Shown here: one piece after another, positions 50,771-58,290 of the stretch
How positions within the stretch are numbered: position 1 is the first letter of the stretch
Layout of the letters: each line of letters opens with the position of its first letter
Source: VXYL01 sp965243175
GTDB lineage: Bacteria > Pseudomonadota > Gammaproteobacteria > Pseudomonadales > Azotimanducaceae
Assembly: GCA_965243175.1 (NCBI GenBank)
Contig: OZ251532.1
Location: 1,488,001-1,552,000, forward strand
Length of the DNA: 64,000 nt
Direction of reading: 5' to 3'
Program-made: the position numbers and the translations under genes
The notes under the pieces: model-generated
Database searches by the model: none
What the model was told of the DNA's origin: nothing
What the model saw: only the letters and a program-made list of their open reading frames with translations

Positions 50771-53533
50771 ATGTTTGACGCGGCACGTGATTTGCTGTCC
50801 GGTGGCGACTTCACCGTTGTAGAGCGCTTCGACCTGCCGGGGCGCACCGCTCGCTATGCTCCCCTGCCGAGATTCCTACTCGACTCCAGAGTCGGGTTCC
50901 ACGTCAACAGCGTTCTCAAGGCGCTTGGTGGCCAACCGTGGCTCCACCAGGCTGAGGCGATTGAAGCGCTAGGCCGTGGTGAGAACGTCGTCGTCTCCAC
51001 CGGCACCGCGTCGGGGAAGAGCTTGATCTTCCGCGCTGTGGCCTTTCACAAGGCGCTCTTGGCACCAAAGAGCAGAACACTGGTCTTCTACCCCTTGAAG
51101 GCGCTCGCCGCCGATCAAATGCGGGGATGGAAGAAGATGGCCCAAGAGCTTGAGTTGCCTGACGACTTCGTAGGCAGGATCGATGGATCGGTACCCGTCA
51201 AGGACAGAGAGATGGTGCTGAACACCTCCCGCATCGTCGTGATGACTCCAGACGTCTGCCACGCTTGGTTGATGTATCGGCTGGCGCTGCCAGTCGTCCG
51301 AAAGTTCGTGCAGGCTCTCAGTACGCTTGTCATGGACGAGGCGCACACGTTGGAGGGCGTCTTCGGCAGCAACTTTGCTTTCCTGATCCGACGAATTTTC
51401 GCGGCCCGCGCTCATCTGATCGACGACAGCGCCGACGAGCTCCAGCTCGTCGCTTCAACAGCCACGATCCGCGATCCCGCTGATCACATGAAACTGCTTA
51501 CCGGCAAATTGTTCACCGCAATAGGGCATGAACGGGATGGTTCGCCACAGCACCGCAGGATCGTAGCTCACATTGGATGTCCGGAAGGCGACGAACTCAA
51601 GGTCGCCAAGGAGCTCCATACTCGGTTGTTGCAGAGCCGACAAGAAGGTGCGTTCATCACGTTCTTGGACTCTCGAAGGGGCGTGGAGACGCTGGCACTC
51701 GCAAGCAGAGACGCCGAGCGGATGGGCCTAGACACTGCCGACGTGCTGCCGTATCGCGCCGGCTACGATGTGGGTGATCGCGAAGCGATCGAGAAGCGCC
51801 TTCAGGCAGGCAGCCTCAGAGGGGTCATTTCCACGTCGGCCTTGGAACTGGGCATCGATCTTCCCCATCTTCGGGTGGGCGTCAACGTCGGTGTCCCAAA
51901 TTCGCGCAAGTCCTATAGGCAGAGGCTGGGTAGAGTGGGGCGCAACGGTCCTGGTTGCTTCTTGGTCGCCGCCCCGCCACGGGCCTTCAGTGGTTTCGGC
52001 ACCAGCTTCCAAGAATACCATGAGCAGTCGGTGGAGCCGTCGTACCTGTACCTCGACAACCGCTTCATGCAGTTTGCGCACGGTCGTTGCTTCGCCACGG
52101 AGCAGGAGTCTCTTGGAGCGCCACTCCGACCACCGAAGGACGGCGACTGGCCAAGTGGCTTCCACGACTTGTACGCAGCTGCCTGCCCCGGCGGAGACCG
52201 GCCCACGGAGTTCGACGCAATCGCCAACCTAGGAGGCGACGACCCTCATCGTGGTTACCCATTGCGGAACGTGGGTGAACTCAACTACCAGATAAAGTTC
52301 CACAAGGATGCAGATAGTATTGGCGACTTGAATCAGGTACAGGCGCTTCGCGAAGCCTATCCGGGCGGCACCTACCTCCATTTGGCAAGGGCTTACGAAG
52401 TGAAAGGCTGGGTTACGAGCGCGTTCGAGTCCTACGTTCGAGTTAGCAAGACGAGCCATCAACGGCGAACGAGACCCAGAATCAATACATGGGTCAACAC
52501 CGGCGTTGGAGAAGCGGTGCAGGACGGCAATCTTCTAACGGGACCCCGTGGCTTCCTCGCCGAATCCACAATGCTGATCACCCAGCGGGTTGAAGGTTAC
52601 GTCGACGAACGCTCAGGTACCTTTCACGACTACAAGGAGCTTCAACAAGGCAACTCAAATCTGCGTGCGCAATCAAGGAACTTCCGGACTACTGGAGTGG
52701 TGCTTGGCCTAGACAACACTTGGTTCAGGGGCGCAGAGCTCAAACGCGCATTCGTAACTAAACTACGCGACGTATTCGTCCGTGAGTACAGTGTCGCCGC
52801 TAGGGACATCGGTGTGGCTTGGTCAAACATCTCGGTTCAACGGTGGAATGGTGGAGGCGTCCCAAGGGGATGCGTCGCTGTCTTTGACGAGACCTACGGA
52901 AGCCTGCGTCTCACAGAGAAGGTGTTCGGTCAATTTGAGCATCTGCTGGATCGCATGGTGGCTGGCGCACGAGCTGACGAGGACGAAGAACTGCAAGAGA
53001 TCACATCCAAGGTCAAGGGCGAACTGCGCACGTTTGTTGGTGACTCCCTTTTTCAGGAACTCGAAGAGGCGCCCAAGGGATACCAACAAGTGTTTACGCC
53101 CGGTTCGACGGTTTGCTACAGGAAGGCAGGCGCGATGGCCGTCGATGTGACGATATTGCAACCCGGCATTGTCAAAGAGGAGTTCATGTACCGAGTGGAA
53201 ATTCGACAGAAGGCCAACCAAAGCCCTGTGACGCACTGGATCGATGCGTCGGCCATCGAGCCGTCCGCCAATACGGCGGATTGGGCCTATGGCTGGTGGA
53301 ACCTAGAGACACAGGAATACGAGGATCCGCCCGAAACGCTAGACGAAACCCATGCTGATGCGAAGGCAAGTGCGACGACGGATGAGTCCGCGTGGCGTGA
53401 GGGGGTCAAGGTAGACCTTACTGCACAGCTTGAGGCCGGCGGTCAAATCTACGGCCGTCGACGGGACGGTGCCTACGTCGTACGGACTAAGAACGGAGAC
53501 CAAATCACCACGCCCGGACACGCGAACATCTAA
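50771..53533 (+). CDS. DEAD/DEAH-box helicase of MrfA/YprA type
   Basis: This 920-residue superfamily 2 helicase has Walker A STGTASGKSLIF, motif II MDEAHTLEGVFGSN, motif III ASTATIRDP, motif V STSALELGIDLP and motif VI RQRLGRVGRNG. These match MrfA/Hrq1-type 3'-5' helicases. The C-terminal DUF1998 cysteine motif is not visible, so it may be a defence-type relative with a different C-terminus. The ATG at 50771 follows GGAG by nine bases; upstream ATGs at 50729 and 50747 are also in frame. The next gene, a zeta-like toxin, starts 12 bases after the stop, so the pair may be co-transcribed. Confidence 0.85.
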   Translation: MFDAARDLLSGGDFTVVERFDLPGRTARYAPLPRFLLDSRVGFHVNSVLKALGGQPWLHQAEAIEALGRGENVVVSTGTASGKSLIFRAVAFHKALLAPKSRTLVFYPLKALAADQMRGWKKMAQELELPDDFVGRIDGSVPVKDREMVLNTSRIVVMTPDVCHAWLMYRLALPVVRKFVQALSTLVMDEAHTLEGVFGSNFAFLIRRIFAARAHLIDDSADELQLVASTATIRDPADHMKLLTGKLFTAIGHERDGSPQHRRIVAHIGCPEGDELKVAKELHTRLLQSRQEGAFITFLDSRRGVETLALASRDAERMGLDTADVLPYRAGYDVGDREAIEKRLQAGSLRGVISTSALELGIDLPHLRVGVNVGVPNSRKSYRQRLGRVGRNGPGCFLVAAPPRAFSGFGTSFQEYHEQSVEPSYLYLDNRFMQFAHGRCFATEQESLGAPLRPPKDGDWPSGFHDLYAAACPGGDRPTEFDAIANLGGDDPHRGYPLRNVGELNYQIKFHKDADSIGDLNQVQALREAYPGGTYLHLARAYEVKGWVTSAFESYVRVSKTSHQRRTRPRINTWVNTGVGEAVQDGNLLTGPRGFLAESTMLITQRVEGYVDERSGTFHDYKELQQGNSNLRAQSRNFRTTGVVLGLDNTWFRGAELKRAFVTKLRDVFVREYSVAARDIGVAWSNISVQRWNGGGVPRGCVAVFDETYGSLRLTEKVFGQFEHLLDRMVAGARADEDEELQEITSKVKGELRTFVGDSLFQELEEAPKGYQQVFTPGSTVCYRKAGAMAVDVTILQPGIVKEEFMYRVEIRQKANQSPVTHWIDASAIEPSANTADWAYGWWNLETQEYEDPPETLDETHADAKASATTDESAWREGVKVDLTAQLEAGGQIYGRRRDGAYVVRTKNGDQITTPGHANI

Positions 53534-53545
53534 TCGGTTGCGCTG

Positions 53546-54127
53546 ATGAGTGAGACCAAATCGACGCTTTACGTAGTCGCGGGCCCCAACGGATGCGGTA
53601 AGTCCACCTTTATACAAAACCGATTCCGCGGCCTGCGTGTGATCGATCCAGACGCCATAGCCCGTCGGATTGCTCCCGACGCACCCGAAGATGCAGCGAT
53701 CATGGCTGGTCGAGAAGCGATCCGTGAGCGACGAGCAGCTATCGTCGCCGGCGAGTCCTTTGTAGTGGAGACCACGCTTTCCGGTGGTAGCGTGTTGCGC
53801 CTAATGGAGCAAGCCAAGGCAAGGGGCTACAGAGTAGAGCTGCATTTCGTGTGTGTCGACTCGGCCGACGAGTCGTTGGACCGCGTCGCCAGTCGGGTTG
53901 CCCAAGGCGGTCACGACGTGGCCTCGGGGGATGTGCGACGGCGGTTTGTCCGTGCTCAAGAGAATCTAGCCGCAGCCATTGCGACGTCCGACGAGGCAAG
54001 GCTATACGACAACGCCAGCGTCGATGAACCGTATCGTAGTGTGGCAGTGCTGACGGCGGCCGATCGCTGGTTCGCGACGGACCTGCCTAAGTGGGCACTG
54101 ACAATTCGCGACAATGTAAGTTCGTAG
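53546..54127 (+). CDS. Zeta-toxin-like kinase
   Basis: This 193-residue P-loop kinase has Walker A VAGPNGCGKSTF, a catalytic Asp in LRVIDPDAIARR, and an Arg-rich region FVVETTLSGGSVL for substrate binding. This matches the zeta toxin family, which phosphorylates UDP-activated sugars and poisons peptidoglycan synthesis. No epsilon antitoxin gene is adjacent. The preceding gene is a helicase. Some chromosomal members (ATPases of DUF family AAA_33) have no toxin role, so the function is uncertain. Confidence 0.8.
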   Translation: MSETKSTLYVVAGPNGCGKSTFIQNRFRGLRVIDPDAIARRIAPDAPEDAAIMAGREAIRERRAAIVAGESFVVETTLSGGSVLRLMEQAKARGYRVELHFVCVDSADESLDRVASRVAQGGHDVASGDVRRRFVRAQENLAAAIATSDEARLYDNASVDEPYRSVAVLTAADRWFATDLPKWALTIRDNVSS

Positions 54128-54139
54128 CGAGCTAGTCGT

Positions 54140-54358
54140 TCAACACGGTGAAGCGGTCGATGAGGTCAGGCGCTCGTACTCATCGATTTCTCGGCGCAAA
54201 TCCTCAAGCTGGCTCTCCATTGCTTCCCGCTCCGCCTTAAGGAGGCGAGGATGGACGTCCGTGCGCTCGCCGGAGGTGACATCGAACTCTTCTATCGCGC
54301 GAACGAAGCCATCCGCCTTTTCTTGGGTGATCTTGTACTGCTTCTCGTTGGAAATCAT
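54140..54358 (-). CDS. 72-residue coiled-coil protein, partner of the SeqA-ADPRH protein
   Basis: This 72-residue protein begins MISNEKQYKITQEKADGFVR and continues as a charged helical coiled coil (LLKAEREAMESQLEDLRREI). The N-terminal NEKQYKIT pattern is typical of a family of small proteins in HigA-type antitoxin operons, but no HTH follows here. Its ATG overlaps the stop of the SeqA/ADP-ribosylglycohydrolase gene (ATGA), so they are coupled. It may be an antitoxin-like regulator; this is inference. It converges with the zeta-toxin-like gene, leaving 12 bases between stops. Confidence 0.65.
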   Translation of the reverse strand: MISNEKQYKITQEKADGFVRAIEEFDVTSGERTDVHPRLLKAEREAMESQLEDLRREIDEYERLTSSTASPC

Positions 54359-56043
54359 GGCAGGCTCCCCAAGTCGATCAAGATGTCCTCGCCGAGCTTC
54401 AAACCGGCTACGTCGGCGGCTGCGCGGATTATGGTTTCCTTCTGCGGTGTGCTGGTGTTCGTTCCAAGGAACCACCCATCGGCGATTTCTACGCTTTGGT
54501 CTGCTTGGAGGTCGGGCCGGCCCGGATACAGATCTTCGCGCCGCCGAGCCACCGCTCTACGACTCCTGCCGATGCACCGAGGGTCTCTGGAGAGGCGGTC
54601 AAGGAAACTGGGGGCGTCCTTTTGCAGCTGCTGTAGGATGATGAGCAGTGCTTCCTTCGCGTTCCGGTAGCGGAACGTGGCTTCTCGGATTCGCAGGTCT
54701 CCTTTCGGATGAGGTTGAACGGTTCGAGATGCTTGAACAGACTGTCGAGATGCCAGTACGCGGTCGGCCAGTTCCTCAAGCCGCTCTCGAGGTGGCCAAC
54801 TGGCTACGGGCGGGGTGTAGTCGCGTATGGCGACAACGGCGTCACGCCAGCGAGCGGGGATGGCTTGATGGCCGAACCTTGCGCCCATCACCGCGCCCGC
54901 GATGGCGCCGTTGGTGTCCGTGTCGCCGCCCACGCCTACGATGGCGCTCAAACCGTCCTCGAAGTTCGCAGGATGGCGGGCGCTCCAGAGCGCAGCCCGC
55001 ATCGTGTTGAGCGTATAGCCAGCGTTGGGGTGGTCGATCTTCAAGCGGTCGATGGTGGCGCCCGCACGCAACGCTGCTTCGGCGGAGTCGCGCACCTTGG
55101 GCGGTATGCCGTCGCCCAGCTGGTACGAGCGCAGCTCGTGGCGCAGCCCATGTACCAGCTCGTCGGCGGTTGCCATCAGCTCATCGCAGTCTACGGGTTC
55201 GTCGCGCAGACAACGCGCAATTGCCAAGTTGACCAACACCGTGGACCACAGACAGCGTGGGTCCCAGTGCGTGACGGCTGCGCTCACAACGCTGTTGCGA
55301 ACCACGGCGGCCTCGTCGTCCATCCAGCGCAACGCGACCGGCGCGCACCGCATGACGGCGCCGTTCCCCGCCGCCGAGTCGCTCTCCTCCCAAGCGATGC
55401 GAGCGGCATCGCTTGCCGCGTGGCCGCTCGGGGTGCGTGGCGGAGAGCCCGTCAGGGCGGTTCGGTAGCGGGCGTACTGGCGCAGTTCGCGCCGTGGCGC
55501 CGCGCCGCCATACAACCGCAACACACGCCCCGTCAGACCCCCCATCCCAGCGCCGTTCGTCTCCGCCCAGGCCCAGAATCGGCGCGCGAGATCGTCGATG
55601 TCGTAGGCGTCCGCGGCGATGCTCGCTTCGGCAAGGATGATGGACTGGGCAAGGTCGTCGTCATCGGGCCAGCCCGGCTTGGCGGCGATCTCGCGGATGC
55701 CCTTCGGGAACTCGGCGGCGATAGTGGCACGGTTCCAGCGCCGGCCTTCGTAGGGAATCCCGAGCAAGTTCCCTACGGCGATGCCCACCATCAAGCCACG
55801 CGCCTTGTCCGCCACGCCGCCCGCCGACGGATGGCCGCTGCTGGTTGCCGCGACCGGAGCGCGTTGTTCGGGTGGGTCAGATACAGCAGGCCGTTGCTGC
55901 GGTTCCGCGGCAGAGGCGTCCGCTGCTTCAAGGCCGAGCAGCCGACGCAGCACCGCGTTCGGCGTCTCACCGAAGCCGCTTTGGTTCGCGACGATGACCT
56001 GATACACGTCAAAGTCGATGTCGATGCTCTGCACCTTCGACAC
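54355..56043 (-). CDS. SeqA-like DNA-binding protein with inserted ADP-ribosylglycohydrolase domain
   Basis: This 562-residue protein appears to be a chimera. Residues 1-38 (DIDFDVYQVIVA, then NAVLRRLLGLEA) match the SeqA N-terminal oligomerisation domain. Residues 78-415 form an ADP-ribosylglycohydrolase with metal-site PDDDDLAQSI (127-130) and the hallmark GVGGDTDTNGAIAGAVMGA. Residues 449-562 match the SeqA C-terminal domain, with GRSRRAVARR at 492-501 and WFLGTNTSTPQKETI at 524-538. These sit where SeqA has GRTR and WVITNTNTGRK, the contacts to hemimethylated GATC. The GTG start lies after a weak ribosome-binding site. A 72-residue partner follows by ATGA overlap. A role in removing ADP-ribose from DNA, or sensing methylation, is inference. 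Confidence 0.75.
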   Translation of the reverse strand: MSKVQSIDIDFDVYQVIVANQSGFGETPNAVLRRLLGLEAADASAAEPQQRPAVSDPPEQRAPVAATSSGHPSAGGVADKARGLMVGIAVGNLLGIPYEGRRWNRATIAAEFPKGIREIAAKPGWPDDDDLAQSIILAEASIAADAYDIDDLARRFWAWAETNGAGMGGLTGRVLRLYGGAAPRRELRQYARYRTALTGSPPRTPSGHAASDAARIAWEESDSAAGNGAVMRCAPVALRWMDDEAAVVRNSVVSAAVTHWDPRCLWSTVLVNLAIARCLRDEPVDCDELMATADELVHGLRHELRSYQLGDGIPPKVRDSAEAALRAGATIDRLKIDHPNAGYTLNTMRAALWSARHPANFEDGLSAIVGVGGDTDTNGAIAGAVMGARFGHQAIPARWRDAVVAIRDYTPPVASWPPRERLEELADRVLASRQSVQASRTVQPHPKGDLRIREATFRYRNAKEALLIILQQLQKDAPSFLDRLSRDPRCIGRSRRAVARRREDLYPGRPDLQADQSVEIADGWFLGTNTSTPQKETIIRAAADVAGLKLGEDILIDLGSLP

Positions 56044-56157
56044 TGTGGTCTACCCTGCTCCGTCCAAGCAGCAACACGTTAGCACCAGCAGATGGCGTGT
56101 CAATCTCGGCGGTACCAAGGCGGTAGCTCATGCGCCATGCAAGGAAAGCGGCCGGTC

Positions 56158-56272
56158 GTGGCTGAACCAGGGGCACGAGGAACGAGACGGCCAGCAGGAC
56201 GTTGGCTAGGGCGACTAGCAGATTGACCAGTTTGGCTAGGATGCGGGTTACTACGCCGCCGGTTCATGACCC
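56158..56272 (-). pseudogene. Fragment of sulfatase-type gene (copy F4)
   Basis: About 100 bases match the N-terminal membrane region of copy F3 (50215-50307), including the shared CAGCAGGACGTTGGCTAGGG. The fragment has no start or end of its own. It lies in the 560-base gap between the SeqA/ADPRH gene and the PLD-like operon. Confidence 0.7.
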
Positions 56273-56606
56273 GCTAGCCGACGAGACCGTCGTAGCCCGA
56301 GTGTGCGTAAGGCGACCACAACCTGTGGACAACGAGACGCTCTAGCACGGTTTCGTCGCCATCATCGCTCCGGTTGCAACGCTGCCGCGACAGCGCCTTC
56401 GCGAACGCAGCCCTTAGGAGGCCTCGGTTCGAGGCAGGACCGGGTGAGCATCCACTACGCCGCGTGGTCTTGGCGTCGTTGTGATCAAGATGGGCGCAAG
56501 AGAAGACTTGCGAAAGAGCGTTGACAGGGTGTTGCGGAGGGGGGAGACTGCGCCCGCGATGCGCCGAAGCGCAGGAAGAAAATGCCGGGCGAGAGGAGGC
56601 GACGAA
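56273..56606. other. Gap without a recognised gene
   Basis: This ~330-base stretch upstream of the first PLD-like gene holds no clear coding region. A TTGACA occurs at 56521-56526 but without a -10 at the expected distance. The base composition is mixed. It may hold a promoter for the downstream operon and debris of lost genes. Confidence 0.4.
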
Positions 56607-57197
56607 GTGAACTGGCTCCTGGAAGCGAACTGGACTTTGGTGATAAGCGCAATCGTGCTCGTGTCCATGGGATGCACGATCATGGTTTCCGTTTGGCTGG
56701 CCTACGAGCACAGCCTCCTTCGAACTACGGACGTGCAAAACGACAACAAGGATGCGATCAGGCATTTCCTGGCCGTGCTTGATCGAGCGGAACGTGAGCT
56801 TCTGGTACACGACGATGGCGACGACAAAGCAGATGGTTCGCTGTACGACGACGAAGACGCGATAGAGGCCGTGCGGAAGCGTTTACAGGCGTGTCCGAGC
56901 TTGAAGATACGCTGCCTGTTGAACTTCAACGCGAGCATCAAGATGGCGTCCTTGAGCGATGAGTTCGACGACCGCTTTCAAGTGCGGTATCTCCATCAAC
57001 GGCCCGTTGACGATCTTCACTTCAAGATTGCCGATGGCGGAGAGATGGCGCATTTGTCCAGCCACAAGCAAGGTGCCACCGAACGCAAAGGGCAAGTCAT
57101 CGAAGACATGGGGGCCCGTGCGTTTGTTCGGAGAAATCGTCTCGGCGGCTTGATCAAGGACTTCAACGAAGGCTTCGACAGAGCTCATTTGGCGTGA
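56607..57197 (+). CDS. Membrane-anchored PLD-like protein (first of tandem pair)
   Basis: This 196-residue protein has one N-terminal transmembrane helix (LVISAIVLVSMGCTIMVSVW, 11-30), then a cytoplasmic domain with LLVHDDGDDKADGSLYDDED and DDLHFKIADGG. The H-x-K-x-x-D element at H138, K140 and D143 resembles a degenerate phospholipase D (HKD) motif but is two residues shorter. It aligns along its length with the next protein (57264-57848). The GTG at 56607 was chosen because GAGGAGG precedes it by seven bases; an upstream in-frame start is less supported. The operon includes a third small membrane protein. An effector role at the membrane is inferred from the context. Confidence 0.65.
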   Translation: MNWLLEANWTLVISAIVLVSMGCTIMVSVWLAYEHSLLRTTDVQNDNKDAIRHFLAVLDRAERELLVHDDGDDKADGSLYDDEDAIEAVRKRLQACPSLKIRCLLNFNASIKMASLSDEFDDRFQVRYLHQRPVDDLHFKIADGGEMAHLSSHKQGATERKGQVIEDMGARAFVRRNRLGGLIKDFNEGFDRAHLA

Positions 57198-57263
57198 CGC
57201 TATCGTCAGAGCCCATTGAACCTGAGCCTTTGACTTCAACGAACAGAACAAGAGAGGAAGAGA

Positions 57264-57848
57264 ATGGTCGACGTCATCTGGTGGGCAGTCATCCTCTTTG
57301 TCGGCGTATCGGTGGTCTTGTGCATGATCGCGTCTGTCGTGGTCCTCTATCGGGGCTGGGCATTCCTGCGGGTGACGACGGTGACGGGTCAGAACTCCGA
57401 CAAGACGGCAGCGCAGAATTTCTTGGTGCTCCTTCAAGACGCGAAGGAGAGCATGGTCGTGTACGACGACGGCAACAAGATGGATGGTTCGGTCTACCAA
57501 GACGACAAGGTCATTGAGGCCGTCCATCGGAAGCTGTCCGAGAATCCGAAGTTCAGACTCTCGTGCTACTTCAACGTCGACGACGACATGCCGTTCACAA
57601 GGGCGTTGGAGAAGCACGAGCGCGTTCGGATAGTCACCGGCAGCGGAGAGCGCCCCGAGGACGATGTACACTACAAGATAATCGACAGAGGCATCAAGGC
57701 GCAGATTTCCCGCCACGAACTCGCTTCCAAAGAGAGGCGATACAGAGTGATCGACTGTACCAAAGTTCCTAGAGGGCGGCTGGCGCACGTTGTAGACGAG
57801 GTGCTGGGACCATACAAGGCCCATGCTTCGAGCGTTGGGGTTTGGTAA
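57264..57848 (+). CDS. Membrane-anchored PLD-like protein (second of tandem pair)
   Basis: This 194-residue protein has one N-terminal membrane helix (AVILFVGVSVVLCMIASVVV), then MVVYDDGNKMDGSVYQDDKV and DDVHYKIIDRG. The H-x-K-x-x-D (H136, K138, D141) has the same place as in the preceding protein. The two are clearly paralogous, with shared DDG-K-DGS-Y-D and an IEAV-KL region. The gap between them is 66 bases. The stop codon overlaps the start of the next gene (TAATG). As for its partner, the fold may be PLD-like but the motif is not canonical. Confidence 0.68.
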   Translation: MVDVIWWAVILFVGVSVVLCMIASVVVLYRGWAFLRVTTVTGQNSDKTAAQNFLVLLQDAKESMVVYDDGNKMDGSVYQDDKVIEAVHRKLSENPKFRLSCYFNVDDDMPFTRALEKHERVRIVTGSGERPEDDVHYKIIDRGIKAQISRHELASKERRYRVIDCTKVPRGRLAHVVDEVLGPYKAHASSVGVW

Positions 57849-58192
57849 TGGATGATCTGTCCCCCGCAGTCTACTTGTATGCCGGACTGGCGCTTACGGG
57901 GACGTTGGCGTCGATTGTCGCAGCAGATTTGCGTTCGTCCAAGAGTGCGGACTCAATGGGAGGCTGGATAGCTGGCGCGACATGCGGCCTGCTCATGCTT
58001 TCTTGGGGGCACTTGAGCATCGTCCTTCTCTCCTTCGTACTGGCTAAGCGACCTGAAGATCATGTCGCCTCGATGCACCTGGCGATTCACTTGTGGGTTG
58101 TCGCTGTGGCAGCTGCAGTATTCATTATGACGGTAGTGCGCAGTTGGAGATCTGGTGCCAAAGAACTGGGTCAAATGCAGGACTCCTCTTGA
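57848..58192 (+). CDS. Small membrane protein in the PLD-like operon
   Basis: This 114-residue protein has three to four hydrophobic segments (AVYLYAGLALTGTLASIVAA, ATCGLLMLSWGHLSIVLLSF, LWVVAVAAAVFIMTVV) and a short charged tail. No family was recognised. The TAATG overlap with the previous gene shows coupled translation. The three proteins, all membrane-bound, are likely to form one system. Its end is about 57 bases from the sulfatase remnant F5. Confidence 0.6.
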   Translation: MDDLSPAVYLYAGLALTGTLASIVAADLRSSKSADSMGGWIAGATCGLLMLSWGHLSIVLLSFVLAKRPEDHVASMHLAIHLWVVAVAAAVFIMTVVRSWRSGAKELGQMQDSS

Positions 58193-58248
58193 GCCAAGTT
58201 CGGGCTGCCACTCTGGGTGGCACTAGGTCAGAGGCACTGCTTTGACCT

Positions 58249-58287
58249 CTATGGATGGGGCCCCGACGCCAGAGCCAACTTGCACAT
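58249..58287 (-). pseudogene. First codons of a lost sulfatase-type gene (copy F5)
   Basis: Thirteen codons reading MCKLALASGPHP then stop begin three bases after the stop of the intact spermidine-synthase-like gene. This is the same distance and the same start-codon context as copy F3 (MRKFAPALPY). The rest of the gene is gone. It marks where the sulfatase gene stood before the accessory genes came in. Confidence 0.5.
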
Positions 58288-58290
58288 GGC

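Noticed and set aside
56521..56526. TTGACA as the promoter of the PLD-like operon
   Set aside because: No acceptable -10 at 16-19 bases; not supported on its own.
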